64,000 nucleotides of DNA, from assembly GCF_000230995.2 (NCBI RefSeq), contig NC_019973.1, forward strand, positions 2,990,001 through 3,054,000, in the 5' to 3' direction. The notes under the pieces were generated by a model. The model was not told the origin of the DNA and did not search any database. It saw only the letters and a list, made by a program, of their open reading frames with translations. Shown piece by piece: positions 1-8,967 of this stretch. A program made the position numbers and the translations under genes. Each line of letters opens with the position of its first letter. The stretch's first letter is position 1. The DNA comes from Mesorhizobium australicum WSM2073. Its GTDB lineage: Bacteria; Pseudomonadota; Alphaproteobacteria; Rhizobiales; Rhizobiaceae.

Positions 1-1525
1 CCATCGGCACGGTGACGGTCGGGATGCCGAAATGGCGCCAGACCAGATTGCCGTTGGCGACCCAGGTGCCGTTGCGCCAGGCCAGATCGGCTGACGCCTC
101 GTTGACGTCGGCGTCGGCCGGGCCGACATCGGCGGCGGCCGGCAGGACCACGGCATCGAGGCCTTGTGCGTCCAGCCAGTCCTCGAAGTCGATGCGTCTT
201 GTTGCTTCGAGTCCCTTGATGCCATCTGCGATCGTGGGAATGTGGGTCAAGGGCGCGACGCCGAGCTTTGCCCGCTCGACATATTCGGCCAGATCGAAGC
301 CGCCTTCATAGCGGTCGGGCAGCGTGCCCGGTGGCTGCGGGAAGATTTTTGGGCCGTCGACCGAGGCGAGATCGGGCAGAGCAGGGTCGGCGTTGGCCCG
401 CAGGAAATCGTCCCAGCCCCAGATGCAGAGATCCCAGATTTCGCGGTCGGCGAAGTTCCCGGGCACCAGCCCACGCTCGACCATGGTCCGCGCGCCTGGG
501 CGGTCGCGCTCATAGTTGGAGACGACGGGAAAGTCGACCTCGACCACTTCGGCGCCGAGCCGCCGCAGATCCGCGGCCGCCTGTTCCCAGAGATCAAGTA
601 CCGAGGCGCGGGTTTCGATCGGGCGATCTATTTCTGCGTCGCGGCCGATATACATTCTGGGTACGCCGAGCCGCTTGCCCTTCAGCGAACCCGCAAGCGT
701 CAGGTCGGTATAACGTCGTGGCCGCATCCCGGAGCTTTTCGGCAGCGCCACCCAAGGCTGGGCGCGCCAGAAATCGCCTCGCGTTTCCGGATCGTCGGCG
801 ACGATGACGTCAAGCAGTTCCAGCATGTCGGGCACGCTGCGCGTGTGCGGCACCACGACATCCATGGTCGGCACCAAGGGCCAGTTGCCGCGCACCGAAA
901 TGACGCCGCGCGAGGGCGTGTAGGCGACCAGCGCGTTGTTGGTGGCCGGCGCACGGCCGGACGACCACGTCTCTTCGCCGAGCCCGAAGGCGCAGAAGCT
1001 GGCCGCCGTCGCGGTGCCCGAGCCGTTGGAGGAGCCCGACGCGAAGGCGGCGGTCAGATAGTCGCCATTGTAGGGGCTTTCAGCGCGGCCATAGACGCCG
1101 CGCTGCATGCCGCCATTGGCCATGGGCGGCATGTTGGTGAGGCCGATCAGCACCGCGCCGCCGGCGCGCAGCCGGGCGATGGTGAAGGCGTCCTCATTGG
1201 CGACGAGATGCTCGAAGGCGGGCGAGCCGGCAGCCACCGTCAGGCCTTTGACCTTGTAGCTGTCCTTGGCGGTGTAGGGGATGCCGTCGAGCGGGCCAAG
1301 CGTCTTTCCTTGCCGGCGCCGCTCGTCGGAAGCGGCGGCATCCTCGAACATTTCAGGGTTGAGCACCGGCACGGCGTTCAGCGCGATGCCGTGCCGGTCG
1401 AAATACGCGATCCGCCTGACATAGGCCGCGACCAGTTCGACGCTGGTGATGGCGCCGTTGTCGAGCGCTTGGCGCAATTGGTCGATCGACGCTTCGATGA
1501 GGTGAAGGCTGGTCTCGGTCATCAT
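1..1525 (-). CDS. Amidase signature family hydrolase, C-terminus cut by window edge
   Basis: This is an amidase signature enzyme that hydrolyses an amide bond; the substrate cannot be told. The visible part is the N-terminal 508 residues. It shows the catalytic lysine in AKDSYK (about residue 87), the Ser-rich GSSNGS loop (about 164-169) and the stretch GEETWSSGRAP (about 183-193). In the family the last stretch carries the nucleophilic serine, here probably Ser189. The usual GSDTGGSIR form of that loop is altered, which occurs in divergent members. Two adjacent ATG codons (1525 and 1522) are possible starts. The frame runs open to the window edge without a stop, so the protein is only truncated by the window. 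The nearest upstream reading frames point the other way, so no operon is evident. Confidence 0.9.
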   Translation of the reverse strand, partial: MMTETSLHLIEASIDQLRQALDNGAITSVELVAAYVRRIAYFDRHGIALNAVPVLNPEMFEDAAASDERRRQGKTLGPLDGIPYTAKDSYKVKGLTVAAGSPAFEHLVANEDAFTIARLRAGGAVLIGLTNMPPMANGGMQRGVYGRAESPYNGDYLTAAFASGSSNGSGTATAASFCAFGLGEETWSSGRAPATNNALVAYTPSRGVISVRGNWPLVPTMDVVVPHTRSVPDMLELLDVIVADDPETRGDFWRAQPWVALPKSSGMRPRRYTDLTLAGSLKGKRLGVPRMYIGRDAEIDRPIETRASVLDLWEQAAADLRRLGAEVVEVDFPVVSNYERDRPGARTMVERGLVPGNFADREIWDLCIWGWDDFLRANADPALPDLASVDGPKIFPQPPGTLPDRYEGGFDLAEYVERAKLGVAPLTHIPTIADGIKGLEATRRIDFEDWLDAQGLDAVVLPAAADVGPADADVNEASADLAWRNGTWVANGNLVWRHFGIPTVTVPM

Positions 1526-1680
1526 TGGCCCCAGTGTCTGTACGCCATGGATGAGCGAGGCCGCCGGCTTCGGCAAGAGCCAATTGGAACTCTTTCGCGC
1601 CTCCCCGAAAAAATCGATTTTTTAGGCAACCTCCGACGGGCGCGTGCGTTGCTGCGTTCCGGGGAAGGTTGAGGTTTGCA

Positions 1681-1911
1681 TTGGACCGTTTCGAGATTTT
1701 GAATGAGCCGACAGGCACCTATTCCATTTTCGACAGATACACCGAATTGCCGGTGACGGTGCAAGGCAGGATTTTGATCGGGCTCTGCCGGCACGAAGTG
1801 CCGCTTGCCTTGCTCCGCGCCATGGATGGCGACGACAGCGGGATGCCGTCGCTTTCCCCGTTGGGCGGCTGTCGATCATACGAACATCAACGAGACGACT
1901 TGCAAGCGTGA
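1681..1911 (+). CDS. Small hypothetical protein (76 aa)
   Basis: This small frame begins with TTG at 1681, six bases after a GAGG Shine-Dalgarno-like sequence; an earlier in-frame TTG at 1669 is less well placed. The product starts MDRFEILNEPTGTYSIFDRY and contains a segment ending in ILIGLCRHEV. That pattern resembles small rhizobial proteins in which an aromatic residue, a short Asp-containing motif and a GL-(acidic) segment follow one another. The C-terminal 25 residues look unconserved. No function can be assigned, and it may be a decayed copy of a short gene. Confidence 0.4.
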   Translation: MDRFEILNEPTGTYSIFDRYTELPVTVQGRILIGLCRHEVPLALLRAMDGDDSGMPSLSPLGGCRSYEHQRDDLQA

Positions 1912-1989
1912 ATGAACACTCGCATAAGTTGCGGCAAGGCATACAGCATGAAGAAAATGGTGCCGTTATCGTAGCATGAAAGGGGAATC

Positions 1990-2190
1990 ATGCCTGACCA
2001 GATTGCGCTTGTCCGCGCGGCCATCGCGCGGCTGCTTTCGGAAAAAACCGGGGCTCCCGTGATTTCGATGAGGGAGAGTATCGCTGAACTGCCGGCGATA
2101 TCGGGTGCGCCGCTGACCACCGAAAGCCTGCAGGATCTGCTGCTGGAAATGGCGGAGGTGCGCGGGATGATGGTGGCGCTCGATGTTTAG
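1990..2190 (+). CDS. Small hypothetical protein (66 aa)
   Basis: The ATG at 1990 is preceded by AAGGGGAATC, a good ribosome binding site. The 66-residue product is soluble and acidic to neutral, with a likely helical N-terminus (IALVRAAIARLLSEKTG) and a second helix around SLQDLLLEMAEVRGM. It has no signal peptide or membrane segment. It is followed at once by a 13-bp perfect stem-loop, which supports a real transcription unit. I do not recognise the family, and no function is proposed. Confidence 0.6.
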   Translation: MPDQIALVRAAIARLLSEKTGAPVISMRESIAELPAISGAPLTTESLQDLLLEMAEVRGMMVALDV

Positions 2191-2196
2191 CAACTA

Positions 2197-2225
2197 CTGG
2201 GGAAAGCGCAACGCGCTTTCCCCAG
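2197..2225. terminator. Perfect 13-bp stem-loop between convergent genes
   Basis: The arms CTGGGGAAAGCGC and GCGCTTTCCCCAG pair perfectly around an AAC loop. The structure lies between the stop of the 66-aa gene (+) and the stop of the phnM-like gene (-), where a bidirectional terminator is expected. No strong T-run follows on either strand. Confidence 0.55.
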
Positions 2226-2255
2226 AGAACCGCTAAGCCCTAGTTGCCTAGGTGT

Positions 2256-3539
2256 CTAGTCCTGGGATTGCCCTCGGTCGGCTGGCAGCGGCCGGTCGCG
2301 GCCTCCCTCGATCGCCCTGTTCCGCGCCGGTTCAAGCGTACCGTCGCCGTAGATCATGCGGCCGGCGCGGAAGGTGGCTCGCACACGTGGCACCGGCTGG
2401 CGGTCGGCCACGACGAGATCGGCCAGCAGCCCAGCTTCGATGGCGCCGCGATCGGTGAGCCCGAGTGCGGCGGCCGGGTTGGCGCTCGTCAGCGCCGCCG
2501 CCTTCGCCAGGCCACCGTCGCTCAGTTTCGCCAGGCCGAGGACGGCCGGCAGGATCGAGGCCGGGTGATAGTCGCTGGCCAGCATGTCGAGCAACCCGGC
2601 CTCATAGGCCTGGCGAGCGGAAAGATTGCCGGAATAGGATTCTCCGCGCAGCGCATTGGGCGCGCCCATGGCCGTATACATGCCCAGCCGGCGGGCTTCC
2701 CGCGCCGCCTCCAGCGTCACCGGAAATTCGCTGAGCACGGTTCCCAGGCCGTGGACGAATTCCACCTTTTCCAGCGTGTCGTCATCGTGCGAGGCGAGCA
2801 CGATGCCGCGCGCGCGGGCAAACGCCGACAGGCCCTGCAGCGTGCCGAGCACACCGCCATGCCCGTTCCGATCGGCCATGCGCTTGCCGACGACCTCGGA
2901 TACGTCGGCAATGGACATGCCGCGCTCCTTGGCCAGGCGGGCGATATACAGTTCGACGTCGCGGTATTGTCCCTGGCCGGGCGTGTGATCCATCAGCGAA
3001 ATCAAATGCAGCTTGCCGGCATCCATCAATCTTTCCAGCACGCCGACAGCCGCGCTGAACGTCACCTCGAAGCGGGCATGGATGCGGTGATCGACCAGAA
3101 GGTGGTCTTTCAGCCCGGTGATGGTCTCGATGATGGACGATGTGTGTTCTTCCGAGCGCAGCAAGGCGGCCGTGGCGCTGTTGCCGATGAAGGAGAGCGC
3201 GGCATAGGCGGTGGTCACGCCGCAGGAGGCCAGCCGCTTGTCGAGCTCGGCGATGCCGATTTCCATCGGCACGTGGACCCCGCTGCGCGGCTCCACTTCC
3301 CGTTCCACCATGTCGCCGTGCATGTCGATGAAACCAGGCAGCAGCAGGCGGCCGCCGCCGACGAAGTCGGCATTCTCGACAGGCTGGTCGCGGATCTCCG
3401 CGATCAGGCCGTCTTCGATCCTGACCGCGCCATTGGCAATGACACGGTCGCGCAGCACAATCTCGAATTCGCTCAACCACAGATCCTGTTTTGTCGGCTG
3501 ATTCCGATGGGGTGCGGCCCTGTCCGTCCGTTCAAGCAT
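2256..3539 (-). CDS. phnM: PhnM-type alpha-D-ribose 1-methylphosphonate 5-triphosphate diphosphatase
   Basis: PhnM is the amidohydrolase-fold enzyme of the C-P lyase pathway. It removes diphosphate from alpha-D-ribose 1-methylphosphonate 5-triphosphate. The metal-binding motif FIDMHGD is present, as are the late SDYHPAS motif, the family segment PHDHTPGQ-like LMDHTPGQGQ, and VLGTLQG. Family homology begins at WLSEFEIVLRD, so the ATG at 3539 (427 aa) leaves about 20 extra residues; in-frame starts at 3560 and 3608 would lengthen it further. The rest of the C-P lyase operon (phnG-L) is not adjacent, so this is a solitary copy. It could instead act on a related phosphorylated substrate. Confidence 0.85.
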   Translation of the reverse strand: MLERTDRAAPHRNQPTKQDLWLSEFEIVLRDRVIANGAVRIEDGLIAEIRDQPVENADFVGGGRLLLPGFIDMHGDMVEREVEPRSGVHVPMEIGIAELDKRLASCGVTTAYAALSFIGNSATAALLRSEEHTSSIIETITGLKDHLLVDHRIHARFEVTFSAAVGVLERLMDAGKLHLISLMDHTPGQGQYRDVELYIARLAKERGMSIADVSEVVGKRMADRNGHGGVLGTLQGLSAFARARGIVLASHDDDTLEKVEFVHGLGTVLSEFPVTLEAAREARRLGMYTAMGAPNALRGESYSGNLSARQAYEAGLLDMLASDYHPASILPAVLGLAKLSDGGLAKAAALTSANPAAALGLTDRGAIEAGLLADLVVADRQPVPRVRATFRAGRMIYGDGTLEPARNRAIEGGRDRPLPADRGQSQD

Positions 3540-3608
3540 GGTCGTCTCCGAAAACAGCATTCCACATGTCCCGATCGCCCTCCGGCCGGCGGTTTCAAGG
3601 CGTGTCAT

Positions 3609-3917
3609 GTGGATGGTTCATTCCCGAGGATCGGATAAGCTCAGTTGGTGACAGCTTTGTGTAGGACAGGCGGGTTGGGCCGCCGTGCTGCCACCGGGTG
3701 GGCAATCGCAAGATGTGATACGAGACGCACGTTGGCTACCTACGTCAGGAATGCGCCGCATTTCGGACGTATAAATTGTCTTCGCCAAGTCCTGATAGCA
3801 GACATTGCAAGGAGGACTGCGGAGGTCGCGGCCGCGCCAAGACTCCTCACCGTGCCCATCGTGCTTTGAGCCACCACAAAGTGCAAACGCGTGGCCGAAA
3901 TGGCTATCCGTGGCTGG
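3609..3917. other. Intergenic stretch without a convincing gene
   Basis: The roughly 310 bases between the phnM-like gene and the cyclase-fusion gene contain only short frames. None has a good ribosome binding site or a recognisable product. No repeat or strong hairpin was seen. Confidence 0.5.
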
Positions 3918-5483
3918 TCACCCGCCAGCGCCGGACGGCGCCCCACTGACGGAAAAGAACGCGAGCACGCCGGGCATCCCGCTCGCTTCCATCTCGCCAT
4001 AATCTTCGAATGTCAGGCCGGAGCCAACCACGAGATCGCGCACCGTCCGCGACGCGATGATCTCGCCCGGCCGGGCATGGTCGAGCAATCGCGAGGACAG
4101 CTCGATCGCGATGCCGGTGAAGTCATCGCCGCGCTCCTCGCATTCGCCGGTGTGGACCGCGGAGCGGACATCCAGACCGGATTGTCTCAGGCGATGGCGG
4201 ATCGCGATCGCGCACTGGATCGACCGCGTCGGTCGTTGGAACACCGCGAGCATTCGGCTTGGCGAGCGCCTGATCTGCCTGCCTTCGGCGAGAAGTAATT
4301 GGCTTCTGATCTCGTCTGCGTGTCGCTCAATCAGATCTGCGCCGGAGTCAGAATGCGGGTCGCTTATCTCCAGCGACAGCACCGACACCAGGAGCCGTTC
4401 GCCCGGTGTCGCCTGGAGAGCGTTGGTGACGAAAACCTCGATCTCGTCGACGAGGCGATCGGAATTCTCGCCCCAGATCACGTGATCCCGGCCGGTGAGC
4501 TCGACATATCTGGCGCCTTCGATATGCGTTGCCAGGTAGCGTCCTTCTTCCCGTTTGACCCAGCGGTCGCCCGACGTCTGAACGATCAGTGTCGGAACAT
4601 GAATGACAGGCAGGATGTCGCGAACATCGATTTCGGTTCCCCAGCGCCAGAGCGAGATCGCGTCTGCGGGCGAGGCTGAATTCCTGAGGTAAGCGGCGAA
4701 CCATTCTCTTTCGGACGTGTCGTTCATCAGGCTGGGGGCCGCATTGCCCATGTCCGCCGGCTCTCCCCACTGTCTCTCAATGGTGGCCAGGTCTTCTTCC
4801 ACCTGCTCGGCCGTCCTTGCCCAAGGGTAATCCTTCGACCATCTGCCCCTGGCATAGGTTCCGTTGAGCACAAGTGCCGCCGTGCGCTCGGGGTAGGTCG
4901 CCGCGAATAGCATGCACATGGGGCCGCCCTCGGAACCGCCGAACACAACCGTGCGCTTCGAGCCGACCGCATCCAGCACGGCTCGCATGTCCTCCATCCG
5001 CTCTTCCATGGTCGGCAAACCGATATTGCGGTCGGATAGCCCTGTGCCGTGCTTGTCCATGCGGATCAAGCGGCAGAAGCTGCCGAGCCGCTGGAACACA
5101 TGCAAAAGCCGTGGCGAGGCCCAGGCAAGGTCGAGATTGGAGACCCATCCAGGCACATAGATCAGGTCGATCGGCCCGTCGCCGGTCACCTGATAGGCGA
5201 TGCTGACCCCGGAGGATTTGACATAGTGGGTGTAGGGGCGCAGGGGTTCGCCGCCCGCCTCGGCGCGCGGCGGCTCGGAGGCCGAGGCCGGACGCGGCGA
5301 TGTCGTGCGGCGGGCCCGCAGCGTATCGTGCAAATGTCTTGTCTCCGGCTCGGGCTGCAGCCTCAGCTCCCGCTGCAGCGCATCGCGGCAATTGTCATAT
5401 TGCTTGAGCGCCAGATTGATCCGGCCCTGCGCCGCATAGACGTGCATCAGGGCGCGGTGGATGTCCTCCCGCAACGGCTCCAT
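3918..5483 (-). CDS. Alpha/beta hydrolase plus degenerate class III cyclase domain (C-terminal part of a frameshifted fusion gene)
   Basis: This 521-aa frame holds three parts. The first is the end of a BTAD-type tetratricopeptide domain (residues 1-60, MEPLREDIHRALMHVYAAQG). The second is an alpha/beta hydrolase (about 85-340) with nucleophile elbow GGSEGGP and a late Asp/His region near GRDHVIWGE. The third is a C-terminal class III nucleotidyl cyclase homology domain (about 355-510). In that domain the first metal-binding motif reads SLEISD instead of FTDI, and the second GDG-type Asp is absent (RRSPSRML), so cyclase activity is unlikely. The first codon lies inside the BTAD repeat, so this is not a natural start. 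The upstream overlapping frame carries the missing N-terminus, and a one-base shift near 5495-5510 separates the two. Confidence 0.75.
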   Translation of the reverse strand: MEPLREDIHRALMHVYAAQGRINLALKQYDNCRDALQRELRLQPEPETRHLHDTLRARRTTSPRPASASEPPRAEAGGEPLRPYTHYVKSSGVSIAYQVTGDGPIDLIYVPGWVSNLDLAWASPRLLHVFQRLGSFCRLIRMDKHGTGLSDRNIGLPTMEERMEDMRAVLDAVGSKRTVVFGGSEGGPMCMLFAATYPERTAALVLNGTYARGRWSKDYPWARTAEQVEEDLATIERQWGEPADMGNAAPSLMNDTSEREWFAAYLRNSASPADAISLWRWGTEIDVRDILPVIHVPTLIVQTSGDRWVKREEGRYLATHIEGARYVELTGRDHVIWGENSDRLVDEIEVFVTNALQATPGERLLVSVLSLEISDPHSDSGADLIERHADEIRSQLLLAEGRQIRRSPSRMLAVFQRPTRSIQCAIAIRHRLRQSGLDVRSAVHTGECEERGDDFTGIAIELSSRLLDHARPGEIIASRTVRDLVVGSGLTFEDYGEMEASGMPGVLAFFSVSGAPSGAGG

Positions 5484-6025
5484 GGCGAGCAGGCGCGTAG
5501 CAGCGCGGACGCAGGATCCTTGGTTGCACTATAATGCGCGACCAGCCTGTCCAGCGCCGCGACAGCCGTTGCCCTCAGACGCTCGCGCTCGATCCGCAGC
5601 CAGTCCTCGAAAGGCTCCTGCTTCAGGCCGAAACCGTCAAGCAGGTCGCCGCGATAGACGACAAGCGCCTGTTCGAGGTTATCAGGCTCCGAGCTGGCCG
5701 CCAGCGCCTCGAACCGCGCGACATCGAAATCAAGGCCATCGAGATGAAGGGCGACATTGTCGCTATCCCTGAGGAAGCGAGCACTGCCAGAAGCTTGCAT
5801 AGCCTTGCCGACAACCGAAACCGCTTGTCGCAGGTTCATCCGCGCCTGGGTCTCGCTGTTGCCACCCCACAAAAGGGCGGCGAGCTTTTCGCGCGACTGC
5901 GCATGTCCCGATTGCAGCGCGAGGTAAGCCATCATCGCCCGCGCCTTGCGGCTGAAGGCGGGGACCGCAGCCCCAACGCCGGCAAAGTCGAAACCACCCA
6001 GTAGATAGAGATGAGGCCCGGTCAT
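5447..6025 (-). CDS. SARP/BTAD-type regulator N-terminus (upstream part of a frameshifted fusion gene)
   Basis: This is the start of a SARP-like activator. Residues 1-90 resemble a winged-helix OmpR-like DNA-binding domain (YLLGGF, KARAMMAYLAL, REKLAALLWG, ARMNLRQAVS). They are followed by the beginning of a bacterial transcriptional activation domain (FEDWLRIERERLRATAVAALDRL). Homology continues to about DPASALLR near position 5500 and then ends in unrelated residues. The downstream overlapping frame resumes with RLLAMEPLRED. The intact protein would have been about 710 aa: DNA-binding, BTAD, hydrolase, cyclase. This could be a real inactivating frameshift or a sequencing error. The ATG at 6025 fits the homology; longer in-frame GTG starts reach 6049. 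Confidence 0.65.
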   Translation of the reverse strand: MTGPHLYLLGGFDFAGVGAAVPAFSRKARAMMAYLALQSGHAQSREKLAALLWGGNSETQARMNLRQAVSVVGKAMQASGSARFLRDSDNVALHLDGLDFDVARFEALAASSEPDNLEQALVVYRGDLLDGFGLKQEPFEDWLRIERERLRATAVAALDRLVAHYSATKDPASALLRACSPWSRCGRTSTAP

Positions 6026-6049
6026 CGGATCCGCCACAACAGCCACCAC

Positions 6050-6924
6050 GCACCGGCGATCCTTTCGTGTCGCCGTCCCTATTTCAACCGTGATTCTGCC
6101 AAAATCGCGCTTTTCACGATTCCATCACGCTGGTTGCTGCGCGTTTCTCACGGCTGTCGAGGAGATTGCCGCACTGAGCCCCTTGTTTCTCACTCCGCGT
6201 GTCTCAGGAGGACGCCGTGCAACGCCCAAGCTCGATCGACTGGCCCATCTGGCATGACGATCCCTTGCATGAAGAGTCTTGGCACAATCCGGCGTGGCGC
6301 GGCGCGGTTGCACCACTGTGTCACGACATTGCGCTTGCCAACTATCTCGAAAGGCAAAAGGCCCACCGCGGATCAGTGGTTCGCCGGCTTGATCTCTCAG
6401 CTGCCGTCATGGGCCGCGCATGCGTAACTATCGCGCGTGTCGGACGCGCTTTCCTCCAGCGATTGCGCCCGTTGCAGCGTAGCGGGGACCCTGCGAAGAA
6501 TGCTTGAGTTGGTCGACGACATTGACTTGAGAATGTCGAGGGCCCACTCGGGATTCAGCAAGGCTCTGGGCCATCGTGCGCGGCACCCGAGACCGGTGAC
6601 ATACTGCCCTATCCACGGACTGACCTTCCGACCCACAGGGCCGAACCCCGCCATGACCCCTTCTCCCACAACCGGGAGCAGGCAGGCTCGGTTGGTCGGC
6701 AATTTCGGGGCCGATCAAGTCGATGCGAGCGACAAGCCCTGAAAGTCATTTTTGAAGATCCAAGCCTCAAAGCTCCTGGTCTGCCTCTGGCCGCGTTTCC
6801 GCCGCCCGGTCATCGACGTTCGTTGCCCTGCGCGCTGTGCCGCCGTCTTGCGGCCAGCGGCCAAATGCGCGAATGTTGTCTTTGGACTTAGCCGACTTTT
6901 TTGACACGTTGACCGGAGTGGGCC
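6050..6924. other. Long intergenic region with at most one small candidate gene
   Basis: About 875 bases separate the cyclase-fusion gene from the alpha-hydroxyacid dehydrogenase gene. Apart from the candidate at 6217-6507 I see no recognisable coding sequence, repeat or RNA gene. The overlapping frames in this region have no family resemblance. Confidence 0.45.
6217..6507 (+). CDS. Candidate small hypothetical protein (96 aa)
   Basis: A GTG at 6217 lies five bases after a strong AGGAGG. The frame encodes 96 residues: a hydrophilic N-terminus rich in Trp, His and Pro, a segment AVAPLCHDIALANYLERQKA, and a basic C-terminal helix (IARVGRAFLQRLRPLQR). The ribosome binding site is the main support. 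The product matches no family I recognise, and the surrounding region looks non-coding, so this remains a candidate. Confidence 0.35.
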   Translation: MQRPSSIDWPIWHDDPLHEESWHNPAWRGAVAPLCHDIALANYLERQKAHRGSVVRRLDLSAAVMGRACVTIARVGRAFLQRLRPLQRSGDPAKNA

Positions 6925-7983
6925 ATGCCGCTCGACATCGAGACCCGGTTTCTCTGCCTAGCGGATCTTGAACCGGCGGCACGAGAGGTATTGCCGCACG
7001 CAGTTTACGAGTTCATTGCTGGGGGTGCTGGCGACGAAATCACCAAGCGTGACAATGAAGCCGCATTCGACCGCATCAGATTAAGGCCGCGCGTGCTACG
7101 TGATGTGACAAGACTTGATACCGGGATCACGCTCTTCGGACAAAGTCTGCCGCATCCGATCATCCTGGCCCCAATAGCATATCAGCGGCTGGTGCATCCG
7201 GAAGGCGAGGTGGCAGCGGCGCGCGGCGCCGGAGTGGCGGAAGCGGTGTTCACTCTGGGTACCACGGCGACGGCGGCGATCGAGGATTGCGTGGCGGTGA
7301 GCCAGTCTCCAGTCTGGTTCCTGCTCTATTGGCAAAGCGATCGCGGTTTCAATGGCGAACTCGTATCGCGCATGGCGGCACTGGGCGCGAAGGCAATCAG
7401 CGTGACTGTCGACTTGCCAACGCCAGGCGATCGCCACAGGCAGTTCCGGGCAGGATTCAAAATTCCCGACAGCCTCGCAACGCCATACTTCAAGGACCGT
7501 AACACCGGCGTGCTCAAAGTTGGCACTGCGCAGCGGCGGGCGATGCCGACCTGGGCGGATATTGCCTGGCTGCGTTCGCTGACAACCCTACCGCTTATCC
7601 TGAAGGGCATTCTCGATCCTGACGATGCCGAGCAGGCAATCAGAACCGGTGCCGATGCCATCGTCGTCTCGAACCACGGTTCGCGCAACCTCGACACCCT
7701 GCCAGCGACCATCGACGCCCTGCCCGCCATCTCGGAGCGGGTAGCCGGGCGGATTCCCATCATCCTCGACGGCGGCGTGAGGCGTGGCACAGACGTTTTG
7801 AAGGCGATTGCCCTAGGGGCAAGCGCCGTCATGATTGGTCGCCCCTATGTCTACGCACTTGCAACGGATGGTGCCGACGGCGTAGCCTATTGTGTCAACC
7901 TGCTCCGCAGAGACTTCGAGGCGGCAATGGCGCTAACCGGCCGGGCGCGCATCGACGAGATCGAGCGGTCGGCAATCTGGTGA
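6925..7983 (+). CDS. FMN-dependent alpha-hydroxy acid oxidase/dehydrogenase (LldD/glycolate oxidase family)
   Basis: This TIM-barrel flavoenzyme oxidises an L-2-hydroxy acid, such as lactate or glycolate, to the 2-keto acid. The 352-aa protein is of normal family length. It shows the N-terminal YEFIAGGAGDE segment, the catalytic SNHGSRNLD motif (the His is the base and the Arg binds the carboxylate), and the FMN phosphate-binding DGGVRRGTDVLKAIALGASAV region ending in IGRP. The usual SNHGGRQLDG is slightly altered, with a Ser replacing the second Gly. It stands alone with no electron-transport partner nearby. Substrate preference cannot be decided from sequence. Confidence 0.9.
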   Translation: MPLDIETRFLCLADLEPAAREVLPHAVYEFIAGGAGDEITKRDNEAAFDRIRLRPRVLRDVTRLDTGITLFGQSLPHPIILAPIAYQRLVHPEGEVAAARGAGVAEAVFTLGTTATAAIEDCVAVSQSPVWFLLYWQSDRGFNGELVSRMAALGAKAISVTVDLPTPGDRHRQFRAGFKIPDSLATPYFKDRNTGVLKVGTAQRRAMPTWADIAWLRSLTTLPLILKGILDPDDAEQAIRTGADAIVVSNHGSRNLDTLPATIDALPAISERVAGRIPIILDGGVRRGTDVLKAIALGASAVMIGRPYVYALATDGADGVAYCVNLLRRDFEAAMALTGRARIDEIERSAIW

Positions 7984-8376
7984 AGCCCGAACTATTCCTC
8001 GGCATGTTCAGTATTGCAGCTCTACGCTTTACTCCGTCCCGCTTTTTGTCCAGCCGAGCGCCCACTATATTGTCGCCGGTTCTGAGAATTTGGACAGAGA
8101 AGCCGATGGTCTGCTGTCGGCCCCACAACAGCCGTTTATGTTCATCGCGAATCGCCAACGCGCGTTGTCATAGTCCCACCCTGTGGTGGGCTGGTGCCAT
8201 CACCAAATCTCACGCCACTCGCTGGCCGGCGGTAGCCGGGTGGCCCCGGAGTGATTGAAGCGCACGGCGCTGGGGCTGAAGGCGGTTGGGCGTAGCTTGG
8301 GGTTCCGGCCTGGCGGTCAGCCGCCGCGGCCTTCCGCGCCGTTGCATTGGCGCTGCCCCGGGTCGAAACTGCCGCC
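7984..8376. other. Intergenic stretch without a convincing gene
   Basis: Nearly 400 bases lie between the flavoenzyme and the GNAT gene. Short frames are present but lack ribosome binding sites and family resemblance. No repeat or terminator hairpin of note was seen. Confidence 0.45.
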
Positions 8377-8928
8377 ATGAAAACAGTTCCCAGGCTCACC
8401 ACACCAAGGCTCGTGCTTCGGGCGCCGGGCGAGCGGGATATCCTGGCTTGGTTCGCGCGCGCGAGCGATATCGAATCCGCCTCCCTTGCCGGCGATCCCG
8501 TTGCCGACGACATCAGCGCGGGCGCGCGATGGCTCGCCCTTGCGCGTCAGCGGTTGGCCGACGGCCGGGCGATCAAATGGTCGATAGACCAGCCAGGCGT
8601 GGCGGACGCGATCGGGACGATAACCCTGTCCTTCGGCGCGAACGAGGCTAAGGCAGCCGCATTGGGATTTGTGCTGGGACGTGCGCATTGGGGGCAAGGA
8701 CTGGCCAGCGAGGCGGCACGCGAAGTGGTTCGCTACGCCTTCGAGACCCTGGCGCTCGAACAGGTGACGGCCGAGGCGGCGGCGCGCAATATCGCGTCGC
8801 TGCGGATCCTGGCGAAGCTCGGCTTCAAACATGTCGGGAGCTTCATCGATGAGTCCGACGGCGAGCAATGCGAGCGTTTCGTGCTCGACGCGCGCATAGG
8901 ACCGTTGGTCCTGGCGAACCAGGCTTAG
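8377..8928 (+). CDS. GNAT family N-acetyltransferase (RimJ/RimL-like)
   Basis: The enzyme transfers an acetyl group from acetyl-CoA to an amine. The start at MKTVPRLTTPRLVLRAP matches the typical N-terminus of this subfamily; an upstream in-frame codon at 8347 would add ten unconserved residues. Visible features are the beta-strand LGFVLGRAHWGQGLASEAAREVV, which carries the acetyl-CoA pyrophosphate loop, and the NIASLRILAKLGF motif near the C-terminus. The 183-aa length is typical. The target, protein or small molecule, is unknown, and the gene is monocistronic. Confidence 0.85.
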   Translation: MKTVPRLTTPRLVLRAPGERDILAWFARASDIESASLAGDPVADDISAGARWLALARQRLADGRAIKWSIDQPGVADAIGTITLSFGANEAKAAALGFVLGRAHWGQGLASEAAREVVRYAFETLALEQVTAEAAARNIASLRILAKLGFKHVGSFIDESDGEQCERFVLDARIGPLVLANQA

Positions 8929-8967
8929 AGCTATCGGAGCACGCCAAGGGCCACCGTGCTCTGCAAA

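Noticed and set aside
3645..3869. A 74-aa plus-strand frame between the phnM-like and cyclase-fusion genes.
   Set aside because: It has no ribosome binding site and no family resemblance.
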